Below, piece by piece: positions 8,203-17,103 of a DNA stretch of 64,000 nt; the stretch's first letter is position 1; every line of letters begins with the position of its first letter. Origin of the DNA: Alloyangia pacifica (GTDB lineage Bacteria > Pseudomonadota > Alphaproteobacteria > Rhodobacterales > Rhodobacteraceae); contig NZ_CP022191.1 of assembly GCF_003111685.1 (NCBI RefSeq), positions 433,025-497,024 of the forward strand, read 5' to 3'. The notes beneath the pieces are model-generated. The model was given only the letters and a program-made list of their open reading frames with translations. It was not told the origin of the DNA and ran no database searches. The position numbers and the translations under genes are program-made.

Positions 8203-9657
8203 TCAACCGCGCCGGATGGTGAAGAGCGCGCGCAGCCCATGCGGCGCGGTTTCGAAGCGCAACTCCCCGCCGTGCATCATCGCGATTGTGGACACGATGC
8301 TGAGCCCCAGACCGATGCCGTCGCTCGAGCGCGCGTTCGCGCCGCGGCGAAAGGGGGCCATGAGCGCCTCGATCTCCTCGGTGGAGCGCATGCCGCTCTC
8401 ATCCTCGACGATGATCGTCGCGGTTTCGGCACTGGCCTCGAGGCGCAGCCGGGCGCTGCGACCGTATTTCAGCGCGTTGTCCACGAGGTTCGACACCGCG
8501 CGCTGGATCGAGACGGGGCGGGCGGTGATGATGACCCGATGCGCGCCCCCCACCACCTGCGCCCCGCGCCGCGCAGTGAAGAGCGATTGCCCGCCGCGCA
8601 GCACGATCGGCTCTACCGCAGCGAGACTTACCGGCTGGCCCATATCGCGGTAGTCGTCCACCAACGCCTCGACCAGCGCCGAGAGCGACAGCTCGCGCGG
8701 GGCCTCGACGTTGAGTTCGGCGCGGGTGTAGGTCAGCGCGCTTTCGATGATCGCGGTCATGCGGTCGATGTCGGCCTCGAATTTTCCGCGCAGTCCGTCG
8801 TCCTCGATCAGCGCCGAGCGCAGGCGCAGCCGGGTCGCAGGCGTTCCGAGGTCGTGGCTGACCCCAGAGAGCACCACCGCTCGCTTGGCGAGCTGCTCGC
8901 GTTCGGCCTCGAGGTAGGTGTTGACCGCGCCGACGATGGCGCGCAGCTCGGCGGGGCCCGTGGCCTCGTAGCTTTCCGGCCCGCCGAGGCGACGGCGCGC
9001 GGCGAGCGCCGCGGCGAACTCGGTGAAGCGGGCGGCTGTATTCGTGACCAGCGTGAAGATCACCCCGAGCGCCAGCAACGACAGGACGATGGCGGGCAGG
9101 CGCAGATCGGCAGGGGCGGCCTCGCAGCCCCAGACCCCCGGCGCTTCGACGCGCTGCCAATCTCCGGCGTCGGGGCGGGCGATGATCTGCGGGTGGCTGC
9201 AGTAGCGCGCCATCAGCCGGGTGAGTTGCCCAAGTGTCTCCTCGGGGCGCTGGCCAGGGCGCGAGGGCAGCTCGGCGACGCGGTATTGCAGCCCGTCCGA
9301 GACCACCGCGACTTGCAGCCCGGGGCCGCCGGTGCCATCGGGCAGGATCGGCGCGAGGGTGACATAGGCTGGCCTTGGCAGGGCAGAGACCTGCGCGAAG
9401 TTGCCCTCTTCAGCGCGCGCGGCATCGGCGGGGTCCAGCGGGGCGAGGCTGACACCCTCGGGCGGAGCCAGTCCTCGCGTCAAGGCGCCATAGAGCAGGA
9501 GCCCCGCCCGCTCGGCGCGGTCGAGATGCGCCGTCCAACGGGTCTGCGACAGGCTCCACATGCCGGTGATCACCACCCCTGCCAGCGCCGCGGCGAGGAT
9601 CAGCAGCGTGCCCGAGAGGCGCAGGCTCGGGCCCCCGGAGCCCACGCCCTCCGTCAT
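8203..9657 (-). CDS. sensor histidine kinase
   Basis: 484-residue membrane kinase. Helix 1 (about 13-33) and helix 2 (about 187-207) enclose a periplasmic sensor domain of about 150 residues, followed by HAMP-like and kinase domains. The phospho-acceptor is His268 in VSHDLGTPATRLRLRSA. The N-box is NLVDNALKYG and the ATP lid contains GIGLGLSI. The ATG overlaps the stop of the response regulator gene by 4 nt (ATGA), so the pair is co-translated. Its position between a glucose-type PQQ dehydrogenase and a glucose-type ABC importer recalls GtrS/GltR of pseudomonads, suggesting that it senses a sugar or sugar acid. The ligand is inference. Confidence 0.9.
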   Translation of the reverse strand: MTEGVGSGGPSLRLSGTLLILAAALAGVVITGMWSLSQTRWTAHLDRAERAGLLLYGALTRGLAPPEGVSLAPLDPADAARAEEGNFAQVSALPRPAYVTLAPILPDGTGGPGLQVAVVSDGLQYRVAELPSRPGQRPEETLGQLTRLMARYCSHPQIIARPDAGDWQRVEAPGVWGCEAAPADLRLPAIVLSLLALGVIFTLVTNTAARFTEFAAALAARRRLGGPESYEATGPAELRAIVGAVNTYLEAEREQLAKRAVVLSGVSHDLGTPATRLRLRSALIEDDGLRGKFEADIDRMTAIIESALTYTRAELNVEAPRELSLSALVEALVDDYRDMGQPVSLAAVEPIVLRGGQSLFTARRGAQVVGGAHRVIITARPVSIQRAVSNLVDNALKYGRSARLRLEASAETATIIVEDESGMRSTEEIEALMAPFRRGANARSSDGIGLGLSIVSTIAMMHGGELRFETAPHGLRALFTIRRG

Positions 9658-10388
9658 GTCTCCTCGGTGGTCACATCCACCGCGAATACGTAGCCCACCC
9701 CGCGCTCGGTGCGCAGCATCTTCGGGTCTTTCGGCGTCTTCTCGATCTTCGAACGCAGCCGCCCGACGAGCACGTCGATGGCGCGGCCCTGGGCGTCCTC
9801 GGTGCCGCCCTCGCCGGTGACGTCGAGCGCCGCGGCGATCTCCTCGCGGGTGAGCGGGATGAAAGGATTGGCCAGCAGCGCCTGCAGCAGCATGGTCTCG
9901 CGCCGCGACAGCGGCACCTGGAAGCCCTCGGGCGAGGTCACCTCGGCGCGCTTGGCGTCGTAGCGCCAGCCGGCGAAGCGGAACGCCTGCGTGCGGCGGC
10001 GGTGCGCCAGAGAGGCGGTGCGCCGAGTGCGGGCCAGCACCGCGCGCACCTGCGCCACCATCAGTTCAGGGTTGAAGGGCTTGGCGATATAGTCGTCCGC
10101 CCCAACCTCGTAGCCCGCCATGCGCTGGTGATCGGCCGAGAGCGCCGAGACCATAATGATCGGCACGTCCTGCTCGCGCCGCAGTCGGGCGCATATCTCG
10201 ATGCCGCTCTCGTCGCCAAGCATCACGTCGAGCAGGATGAGATCGATGCGCCCTGCCTCCATCGCCGCCGCGATCTCGGCCATGTTCTGCGCCCCATGCG
10301 CGATGAACCCCTGCCTTTGCAGGAACTGGATCATCATCTCGCGCATCTCGGAATCATCGTCCACGACGAGCAGTCTCGAGATGGTCAC
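9654..10388 (-). CDS. OmpR-family response regulator
   Basis: 244 residues. The receiver domain has the phospho-acceptor Asp54 (LILLDVMLGDESG) and the conserved Lys103 (DDYIAKPF). A winged-helix DNA-binding domain follows, ending in the OmpR-type GVGYVF. The start is GTG at 10388, supported by AGGAG 6 nt upstream; the frame continues open upstream across the divergent binding-protein gene, but that extension is a shadow. It is co-transcribed with the kinase. The likely targets are its own operon and the divergent ABC importer, since a direct repeat suited to this regulator class lies in the shared intergenic region. Confidence 0.92.
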   Translation of the reverse strand: MTISRLLVVDDDSEMREMMIQFLQRQGFIAHGAQNMAEIAAAMEAGRIDLILLDVMLGDESGIEICARLRREQDVPIIMVSALSADHQRMAGYEVGADDYIAKPFNPELMVAQVRAVLARTRRTASLAHRRRTQAFRFAGWRYDAKRAEVTSPEGFQVPLSRRETMLLQALLANPFIPLTREEIAAALDVTGEGGTEDAQGRAIDVLVGRLRSKIEKTPKDPKMLRTERGVGYVFAVDVTTEET

Positions 10389-10453
10389 TGGCGTCTCCTC
10401 GCGGCTGTCCCGGCGCGGAGTTTTTGCCTCCGCTGGCGGGCTTTGCAATCGTG

Positions 10454-10470
10454 CTGTAACAGCCTGTAAC
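10454..10470. promoter_or_regulatory. direct repeat, putative response-regulator binding site
   Basis: CTGTAAC-AGC-CTGTAAC: two identical heptamers 10 bp apart, about one helical turn, on the same face. This is the architecture bound by tandem OmpR/PhoB-type regulators. It lies between the two-component operon and the divergent sugar importer, 66 bp from the first and about 130 bp from the second start codon. Confidence 0.5.
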
Positions 10471-10601
10471 AGATCGCCCGGAATTCTGAAGGGATGCTGC
10501 GCGGCGGCGTGGGGTAAGCCCTTGCGAACCCGCGCCGCGAAAACGCAGGGTTTTCGCCACACGCTGCTTGGGAAAGCAGCACGAACGGGAGGAATACCGA
10601 T

Positions 10602-11846
10602 ATGACATACACCGCAAAAGCGGCGATCTCTGCGCTCGCCCTGACGGTTGCCGGCGTTGCCCATGCCGAGCCGCAAGCCGAAGTTCTGCACTGGTGGACC
10701 GCCGGTGGCGAGGCCAAGGCCGTTGCCGTTCTGCAAGAAGAGTTCTCGGAAAACGGCGGCACCTGGACTGACATGCCGGTGGCCGGCGGCGGCGGCGATG
10801 CCGCGATGACCGCGCTGCGCGCCCGCGTGCTGTCGGGCAACGCGCCGACCGCCGTGCAGCTCAAGGGTCCGGCGATCCAGGAGTGGTACGAAGAGGGTGT
10901 TCTCGCCGACATCTCCTCGGTCGCCGACGCCGAGGGCTGGGCCGACGTGCTGCCCGCGCAGATCGCCGAGCACATGAAGTGCGAGGGCACCTGGTGCGCC
11001 GCGCCGGTGAACGTGCACCGCGTGGACTGGATCTGGGCCAACAAGTCGGTTCTGGACGCCAACGGCATCGAGATGCCGACCACCTGGGACGAGTTCAACG
11101 CCGCAGCCGAGAAGCTGAAGGCGGCTGGCGTGATCCCGCTGGCGCACGGCGGCCAGTCCTGGCAGGACGCCACCGTCTTCGAGACTGTCGTGCTTGGTCT
11201 CGGCGGCCCCGAGTTCTTCCAGAAGGCGCTGGTTGACCTCGACCAGGAGGCGCTGACCTCGGACACGATGGTGCAGGTCTTCGACCAGATGCGCACCATG
11301 CGCGGCTATGTCGACGACAACTTCTCGGGCCGTGACTGGAACCTCGCCACCGCGATGGTGATGAACGGCGAAGCCGCCTTCCAGATCATGGGCGACTGGG
11401 CCAAGGGCGAATTCTTGGCCGCGGGCAAGGTGCCGGGCGAGGACTTCCTCTGCGCCGCGACCCCGGGCGAGGGTTATCTCTACAACGTCGACAGCTTCGC
11501 GATGTTCGACGTCGATGGCGACGACAAGAAGGCCGGGCAGGAGCTGCTCGCCAAGCTGATCGTCGGACCGAACTTCCAGAAGGTGTTCAACCTCAACAAG
11601 GGCTCCATCCCGGTCCGTACCGACGTCGCGCTCGACGATTTCGACGACTGCGCGGTGAAATCCTCCGAGGACATGAAGGCCAGCGCCGAGAACGCCTCGC
11701 TGCTGCCTTCCTACGCCCACGGCATGGCGCTGCGCGGTGCGCAGTCCGGCGCGATCACCGATGTGGTGACGGCGCATTTCAACTCGGACATCAGCTCCGA
11801 GGATGCGGTGAAGATGCTCGCGGACGCTGTCGCGAACTCGATGTAA
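10602..11846 (+). CDS. sugar ABC transporter substrate-binding protein (glucose type)
   Basis: Periplasmic solute-binding protein of the extracellular family 1 fold, 414 residues. A signal peptide ends at AHA-EPQAE (residue 22). The segments VLHWWTAGGEAKAV and the Trp-rich PVNVHRVDWIWANK are typical of the GtsA/glucose-mannose binding proteins of Proteobacteria. AGGAG lies 9 nt before the ATG. It is the first gene of a four-gene importer operon and is followed by a hairpin that should raise its transcript level over that of the membrane subunits. It probably delivers glucose (or mannose/xylose) to the permeases. Confidence 0.9.
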   Translation: MTYTAKAAISALALTVAGVAHAEPQAEVLHWWTAGGEAKAVAVLQEEFSENGGTWTDMPVAGGGGDAAMTALRARVLSGNAPTAVQLKGPAIQEWYEEGVLADISSVADAEGWADVLPAQIAEHMKCEGTWCAAPVNVHRVDWIWANKSVLDANGIEMPTTWDEFNAAAEKLKAAGVIPLAHGGQSWQDATVFETVVLGLGGPEFFQKALVDLDQEALTSDTMVQVFDQMRTMRGYVDDNFSGRDWNLATAMVMNGEAAFQIMGDWAKGEFLAAGKVPGEDFLCAATPGEGYLYNVDSFAMFDVDGDDKKAGQELLAKLIVGPNFQKVFNLNKGSIPVRTDVALDDFDDCAVKSSEDMKASAENASLLPSYAHGMALRGAQSGAITDVVTAHFNSDISSEDAVKMLADAVANSM

Positions 11847-11892
11847 TCACCGTTCCCGGTCTTGGATCGTACGATTTTTGACCAAACTCAAG

Positions 11893-11921
11893 CGGGCCCG
11901 TCTCTCACCGGGGCGGGCCCG
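11893..11921 (+). terminator. intercistronic hairpin after the binding-protein gene
   Basis: Two copies of the self-complementary octamer CGGGCCCG separated by 13 nt form a strong stem in the 90-nt gap between the binding-protein and first permease genes. No T-run follows. Such hairpins commonly protect or partly end the transcript so that the binding protein is made in excess. Confidence 0.5.
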
Positions 11922-11936
11922 TCATAGGAGAACACC

Positions 11937-12809
11937 ATGGCCAAATGGTTCGAAACCCATTTGCCGAAGATCGTGCTGGCGCCCAGCTTCATCGCGGTCC
12001 TGATCTTCGTCTACGGCTTCATCGGCTGGACTGCCTGGGTGTCGCTCACCCGCTCCAAGCTGATGCCGCGCTACGAGATCGACGGCTTCATTCAATACGA
12101 CCGGCTCTTTGCCTCCCCGCGCTGGGACACGGCAATGAACAACCTCTACATCTTCGGGGGGATGTTCATCGTTATCTCGCTGGTGCTGGGGCTGATCCTT
12201 GCGATACTGCTCGACCAGCAGATCCGCGTCGAGGGCGCGATCCGCACGATTTACCTCTACCCCATGGCGCTGTCGATGATCGTCACCGGCACCGCGTGGA
12301 AATGGATCCTGAACCCGGGCCTCGGCGTGCAGGCCATGGTGCAGGGCTGGGGCTTCGAGAACTTCAAGTTCGACTGGCTGGTGAACCCGGACATGGCCAT
12401 CTACACGGTGGTGATGGCGGCGATCTGGCAAAGCTCGGGCTTCGTCATGGCGCTTTTCCTCGCGGGGCTGCGCTCGGTCGACACCGAAATCATCCGCGCG
12501 GCGCAGATCGACGGCATCCCGACATGGCGCGTCTATACCGCGATCATCATCCCCTCGATGGCCCCGATCTTCCTGTCGGCCTTCATCGTGCTCGCGCACC
12601 TTGCAATCAAGAGCTTTGACCTCGTCATCGCGTTGACCGGCGGCGGCCCCGGCTATGCCACCGACCTTCCGGCCACCTACATGTACGCGATGGCCTTCTC
12701 GCGTGGCGACGTCGGCCAGGCAGCCAGCTCGGCAATGATCATGATGATGGTGATCTTCATCATCGTTGTGCCCTATCTCTACTCCGAACTGAGGGCGAAA
12801 AATGACTGA
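11937..12809 (+). CDS. sugar ABC transporter permease (MalF/GtsB type)
   Basis: Inner-membrane permease subunit, 290 residues, six predicted helices. The cytoplasmic EAA loop is visible as IIRAAQIDGIPTWRVY followed by IPSMAPIFLS. AGGAGAACACC precedes the ATG. Its last 8 nt overlap the next permease gene. It forms the translocation channel with the following subunit. Confidence 0.92.
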   Translation: MAKWFETHLPKIVLAPSFIAVLIFVYGFIGWTAWVSLTRSKLMPRYEIDGFIQYDRLFASPRWDTAMNNLYIFGGMFIVISLVLGLILAILLDQQIRVEGAIRTIYLYPMALSMIVTGTAWKWILNPGLGVQAMVQGWGFENFKFDWLVNPDMAIYTVVMAAIWQSSGFVMALFLAGLRSVDTEIIRAAQIDGIPTWRVYTAIIIPSMAPIFLSAFIVLAHLAIKSFDLVIALTGGGPGYATDLPATYMYAMAFSRGDVGQAASSAMIMMMVIFIIVVPYLYSELRAKND

Positions 12810-13710
12810 TGTCTCCGCAACGCCCGCTGCCGCGGCGGCGGCCCGCTCGCAGGGCACCGGCCTGAAGACCGCGCTGCGCTGGGGGCTCTACCTGATCCTC
12901 GGACTCTTCGCGGTCTACTACCTGATGCCGCTCTTCGTGATGCTCACCACCTCGCTGAAAAGCCTCGAGGAGATCCGCACCGGAGATCTCGTGTCGCTGC
13001 CGCGCGAGGTGACCTTCGACGCCTGGGCCAAGGCCTGGTCCGGCGCCTGCACCGGCATCCAGTGCGAGGGGGTGCGTCCCTACTTCTGGAACTCGGTGCT
13101 GATCGCCGTGCCCGGCGTGCTGATCTCGACCCTGCTGGGGGCGGTGAACGGCTACGTGATCGCGCAATGGCGCTTCAAGGGCGCCAACATCATCTTCGCG
13201 CTGATGCTCTTCGGCTGCTTCATCCCCTTCCAGGTGGTGCTGCTGCCCATGGCGCGGCTGCTCGGGCTGATGGGCATCGCCGGCACGATCCCCGGTCTGG
13301 TCTTCGTGCACGTGATCTACGGCATCGGTTTCACCACGCTGTTCTTCCGCAACTACTACGTCACGATCCCGCAGGAGCTGGTGAAAGCGGCCAAGGTTGA
13401 CGGCGCGGGCTTCCTGCGCATCTTCTGGTCGATCTTCCTGCCGCTCAGCATCCCGATCATCGTGGTCAGCGTGATCTGGCAGTTCACCCAGATCTGGAAC
13501 GACTTCCTCTTCGGTGTCTCCTTCAGCTCGGCCGGCACGCAGCCGGTGACCGTGGCGCTCAACAACATCGTCAACTCGACGACGGGCGTGAAGGAATACA
13601 ACGTCGACATGGCCGCCGCGATTATCGCCGCGCTGCCGACCCTCCTCGTCTACGTCGTCGCCGGCAAATACTTCATCCGCGGTCTGACCGCCGGATCCGT
13701 CAAAGGATGA
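12802..13710 (+). CDS. sugar ABC transporter permease (MalG/GtsC type)
   Basis: Second permease subunit, 302 residues. An N-terminal Ala-rich cytoplasmic stretch precedes six helices. The EAA loop reads ELVKAAKVDGAGFLRIFWSIFLPLS. The start overlaps the upstream permease stop by 8 nt, and the stop lies just before the ATPase start, so the operon is tightly coupled. Confidence 0.92.
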   Translation: MTDVSATPAAAAAARSQGTGLKTALRWGLYLILGLFAVYYLMPLFVMLTTSLKSLEEIRTGDLVSLPREVTFDAWAKAWSGACTGIQCEGVRPYFWNSVLIAVPGVLISTLLGAVNGYVIAQWRFKGANIIFALMLFGCFIPFQVVLLPMARLLGLMGIAGTIPGLVFVHVIYGIGFTTLFFRNYYVTIPQELVKAAKVDGAGFLRIFWSIFLPLSIPIIVVSVIWQFTQIWNDFLFGVSFSSAGTQPVTVALNNIVNSTTGVKEYNVDMAAAIIAALPTLLVYVVAGKYFIRGLTAGSVKG

Positions 13711-13715
13711 TCCCC

Positions 13716-14813
13716 ATGGCTCCGATCCTCGATATCCAGCACCTCTACAAGAACTACGGCGCGACCGAGATCCTCAAGGACATCAATGTCTCGATCGAGC
13801 CGGGCGATTTCCTCGTGCTCGTCGGCCCTTCGGGCTGCGGCAAGTCCACGCTGCTCAACTGCATCGCCGGGCTCGAACCAATCACCGGCGGCACGCTGAA
13901 GATCGGCGGCGAGGACATGACCCATGTCTCGCCCAAGGACCGCGACATCGCCATGGTGTTCCAGTCCTACGCGCTCTACCCGACGATGAGCGTCGCCAAG
14001 AACATCACCTTCGGCATGAAGGTGCGCGGCGTCGATCAGGCGACCCAGGACCGCAAGCTCGCCGAGGTGGCCCGCCAGCTGCAGATCGAGCCGCTGCTGA
14101 AGCGCCGTCCCGGCCAGCTTTCGGGCGGCCAGCGGCAGCGCGTGGCCATGGGCCGGGCGCTGGTGCGCGATCCCAAGCTCTTCCTTTTCGACGAGCCGCT
14201 GTCGAACCTCGACGCCAAGCTGCGGGTCGAGATGCGCACCGAGATCAAGTCGCTTCACCAGCGGCTCGGCGCCTCGATGGTCTATGTCACCCACGACCAG
14301 ATCGAGGCGATGACCCTGGCCACCAAGATCGTCGTGATGAAGGGCGGCGTGATCCAGCAGATCGGCACCCCGGCCGAGATCTACAACAAGCCCGCCAACC
14401 TCTTCGTCGCGGACTTCATGGGCTCCCCGGCGATGAACCTGATCCCCGCCAAGGCCCGCGCCAACGGCAATGGCACCAAGCTCGAGATCGCCCGTGAAGG
14501 CGCCGAGCCCGTCGTGCTCACGGACACCCGCGCGACGAACCTGCCCGAGGACGTGATCCTCGGCCTGCGCCCCGAGGACATCTCGGAGCCCGGTTACCGC
14601 TCGGGCGAGACCGTGCAGCAGGCGCAGTGCAAGGTCGAGATCGTCGAGCCCGCGGGCGCGGACACCTACGTGATGACCACGCTTGGCGGCAAACAGATCA
14701 CCGCGCGGCTCCATGCCGAGACCGCGGCGGCCCCGGGGGCGGCGCATACCTTCGCCTTCGATCTCGGCAAGGTGTCCTACTTCAATCCCGGCACCGGCGA
14801 GCGCATACTCTGA
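13716..14813 (+). CDS. sugar ABC transporter ATP-binding protein (MalK/UgpC type)
   Basis: Cytoplasmic ATPase that powers the importer. From the chosen ATG it has 365 residues: Walker A GPSGCGKST, Q-loop MVFQSYALYP, signature [15 protein letters not shown], Walker B LFLFDEPLSNLDA, H-loop YVTHDQIEA, then a C-terminal TOBE/MalK-like domain. ATG at 13716 gives the usual N-terminus MAPILDIQHLYKNYG and has AAGGA 8 nt upstream. An ATG at 13707 overlaps the permease stop but has AGG directly adjacent, which is too close. It is the last gene of the operon. Confidence 0.93.
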   Translation: MAPILDIQHLYKNYGATEILKDINVSIEPGDFLVLVGPSGCGKSTLLNCIAGLEPITGGTLKIGGEDMTHVSPKDRDIAMVFQSYALYPTMSVAKNITFGMKVRGVDQATQDRKLAEVARQLQIEPLLKRRPGQLSGGQRQRVAMGRALVRDPKLFLFDEPLSNLDAKLRVEMRTEIKSLHQRLGASMVYVTHDQIEAMTLATKIVVMKGGVIQQIGTPAEIYNKPANLFVADFMGSPAMNLIPAKARANGNGTKLEIAREGAEPVVLTDTRATNLPEDVILGLRPEDISEPGYRSGETVQQAQCKVEIVEPAGADTYVMTTLGGKQITARLHAETAAAPGAAHTFAFDLGKVSYFNPGTGERIL

Positions 14814-14850
14814 GCGGGCGCCGGGTCCGCCCGGCACCTTGCGCATCACA

Positions 14851-14887
14851 GGCGCGGCGGCAGACCCCTGTCGCCGCGCCTTTTTTT
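14851..14887 (+). terminator. strong intrinsic terminator of the sugar ABC operon
   Basis: A 13-bp stem (14851-14863 with 14868-14880, one G-U pair) with a 4-nt ACCC loop is followed directly by seven Ts (14881-14887), 37 nt after the ATPase stop codon. This is a textbook Rho-independent terminator. Confidence 0.93.
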
Positions 14888-15212
14888 GCCGGCCCGCCTG
14901 ACGGGCCTGCGGCAGGACCCCGCCCATCCGCTCGCCCACCGGGTGAACACGCTTGCGCGGACGGGGGTGCCCATCTACCGTCGAGGGCAGGCGCTGGTGG
15001 GTTTCGCGCCGCGTAAGCAGCTTTCATTCCGATATTTCCGATCACGACCGCGCCGCGGATATCGCGGCCTTCCCTGTTTCGACGCCTGAGACGAGTGCTG
15101 CATGGCGAGCCTCTTGTGGCTCCGCCAGAGCCTTTTTGTGCCCGGCTCCGGCCGGTCCAGCGCCAGTTCCCCCGGTTTCCCGCTCCCCCCGCGCCGCCAC
15201 CCGGAGGACGGC
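14888..15212. other. intergenic region without a recognisable gene
   Basis: About 325 bp between the terminator and the start of the GH-like gene. Frames are open here on both strands, but none has a plausible protein. It should contain the promoter of the downstream gene; no clear -35/-10 pair was identified. Confidence 0.5.
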
Positions 15213-16925
15213 ATGCCCCTTGCCCTGCCCACAGATATCACCGCGACCGGCGCGCCCGCCGGCGCGGCGCTCTTTGGCGGCAATATCCTCGCACCGCGCA
15301 CGGCGATGACCGGCGAAGGCTCCTATGCCGAGGCCATCGCGGCGCTCAACGTCACGGGGCTGCGCTACCCGGGCGGCTCGCTCACCGAATACTATTTCGA
15401 CCTTGCCACCCCCGATGTCGCCACCGCCAGCCACGCCGAGACGGGGGAGCAGATACCCTTTATCCCGCTGTCGGACTTCATGACCTATGCGGGGGAGGCG
15501 GGCCACGCGGTGACCGTCGTGCTGCCGACCCGCGACCAGCTGTCGGAGGCGCTGGACGCGTCTGACAACCGCCTGCCGCGGATCGACGAGGAAGCCCTGC
15601 GCGACTTCGTGCACGACCTCGTCTCCGGCGTTTACGGCGATGCCGAGATCGCGGCGCTTGAGATCGGCAACGAATACTGGGGCTCGGGCGAGATGACGGC
15701 GGTGGAATACGGGCGTCTGGCGGCGCGTATGGCCGAGATCATCGCCGACGAACTGGCGCTCGTGGCGGAGGTGATGGACCTCGACACCAGCAAGATCCGC
15801 GTGCTGGCACAGATGGGCCAGAACTACGGGGCCTCGAAGATTTCCGACGGCTATGCGGGCTGGGACGCCGAGGACATCATTGCCGATTTGGCGCAGACCT
15901 ATCCGGGAGCCGGGCTCGGCGCCGCCAATATCCGCGGCAATGGCGAGGTGAACTGGTCCGAGGTGACCAACGCGCTGGTCCGCATGGGCTTTGAGACCGA
16001 AGCGCAGCAGGCGGCGCTCGATGGCGTCATCGCCCATGTGTACGCCCGCGGGACCGAGGACAGCCGGTCCTACGATCTTGACACGATCCACGACACCTGG
16101 CTGGCGCAGGAGGGGTTCGGACATCTCGAGATCCATGTCACCGAGTGGAACCTCAAGTCCTCGGAAAACCTCGATGCGCGGTCGGACTATGGGCTGCTGC
16201 AGGCGCAGGAGATGCTGGAGATCGTCGAGGAGTTCGTCGAGGCCGGGGTCGAGCAGGCGCACGTCTGGCCGCTGATCCAGAACACCGCGAATGCGCTCTC
16301 GACAGGGGTCACGTACACGGCCAGCACCGTGCCTGGAGAGATGTTCGCCATGATGGCCGGGGCGATCCCCGGCAAGGCCCTGCTCGACTTCGCCCCCCGC
16401 GACGCCAGCGTCACAGAGACGGGGGATGCCGCGCTTGCCGTGCATGGCTTTGCGGGGGAGGGCGATCTTGTGCTCTACGTGATTTCGCAGATTGGGGAGG
16501 CCAGCGTCACCGATCTCGATCTGTCGGGCCTTCTCACGGGTTTCGGCGGCATGGAGATCACCCTGCTCGGCGTCGCCGAGGGAGCGCGTCCCGGCGATGC
16601 GGCCGCCGCGCCGCAGCTCGAGGCGCTCGACCCGGAGGTGCTCTACGGAGACGGGCTGCTCGAAGTCACCCTCGCGCCCCAAGAGATCCTTCAGGTCGTC
16701 ATCTGGGACGTGTCTCCGACCGAGGCCTTCGCCCCGGTCCTTGCCGGGATCGACACCGTCGAGGGCGGCAGTTCACCCGGCACGGAGATGCCCCTGATCG
16801 ATCTGGCCGGAGCCGAAGACACGCGGCCCGCCGAAGACGAGGAGGGTTCGGACGAGGACGGCGGCTGGGTGGAGCTCGGCATTCTCCTCGCGCTTTTGCC
16901 ATTGGTCGGGCTCCTCGCCGCCTGA
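15213..16925 (+). CDS. clan GH-A-like glycoside hydrolase-related protein with hydrophobic C-terminal tail
   Basis: 570 residues from the ATG at 15213, which has GGAGG 5 nt upstream; the frame extends to 15102 without a better start. The segment LRYPGGSLTEYYFDL, the pair E154 (EIGNEYWG) and E311 (HVTEWN), and AHVYARG between them fit the acid/base and nucleophile layout of TIM-barrel clan GH-A enzymes (GH39/51/79-like). No N-terminal signal peptide is seen. The C-terminus has an acidic linker (PAEDEEGSDEDGG) and then a single helix ending at the last residue, like a tail anchor or a sorting tail. It follows the sugar importer, so action on a glycan is plausible. Exact family and substrate are unknown. 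Confidence 0.65.
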   Translation: MPLALPTDITATGAPAGAALFGGNILAPRTAMTGEGSYAEAIAALNVTGLRYPGGSLTEYYFDLATPDVATASHAETGEQIPFIPLSDFMTYAGEAGHAVTVVLPTRDQLSEALDASDNRLPRIDEEALRDFVHDLVSGVYGDAEIAALEIGNEYWGSGEMTAVEYGRLAARMAEIIADELALVAEVMDLDTSKIRVLAQMGQNYGASKISDGYAGWDAEDIIADLAQTYPGAGLGAANIRGNGEVNWSEVTNALVRMGFETEAQQAALDGVIAHVYARGTEDSRSYDLDTIHDTWLAQEGFGHLEIHVTEWNLKSSENLDARSDYGLLQAQEMLEIVEEFVEAGVEQAHVWPLIQNTANALSTGVTYTASTVPGEMFAMMAGAIPGKALLDFAPRDASVTETGDAALAVHGFAGEGDLVLYVISQIGEASVTDLDLSGLLTGFGGMEITLLGVAEGARPGDAAAAPQLEALDPEVLYGDGLLEVTLAPQEILQVVIWDVSPTEAFAPVLAGIDTVEGGSSPGTEMPLIDLAGAEDTRPAEDEEGSDEDGGWVELGILLALLPLVGLLAA

Positions 16926-17103
16926 ACGCCCGCCTTTTCCTCTGGACGCCAACCTCCCCGGGAGCCCGGCGTGTGGCCCGTGCCAGCCTGGCCACCATGC
17001 GCCGCACTTGTCGGCCTATGCGCAAACGGCACTGGACGGCGGCGGAGGCTCTGACCAAGACTGTCCTCGCGGCCAGAGGGGCCGCGAGGACTGGGCTGAA
17101 AAC

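Noticed and set aside
7740..8240. Upstream in-frame extension of the PQQ dehydrogenase to 8240
   Set aside because: It would place a signal peptide in the middle of the protein and overlap the whole small membrane protein gene. The ATG at 7739 with the 4-nt overlap is far better.
9654..11777. Long minus-strand open frame of about 700 codons running from the response regulator across the binding-protein gene
   Set aside because: Only the last 244 codons resemble a protein (response regulator from GTG 10388, with AGGAG). The upstream part is antisense to a clear binding-protein gene and is a GC-rich shadow.
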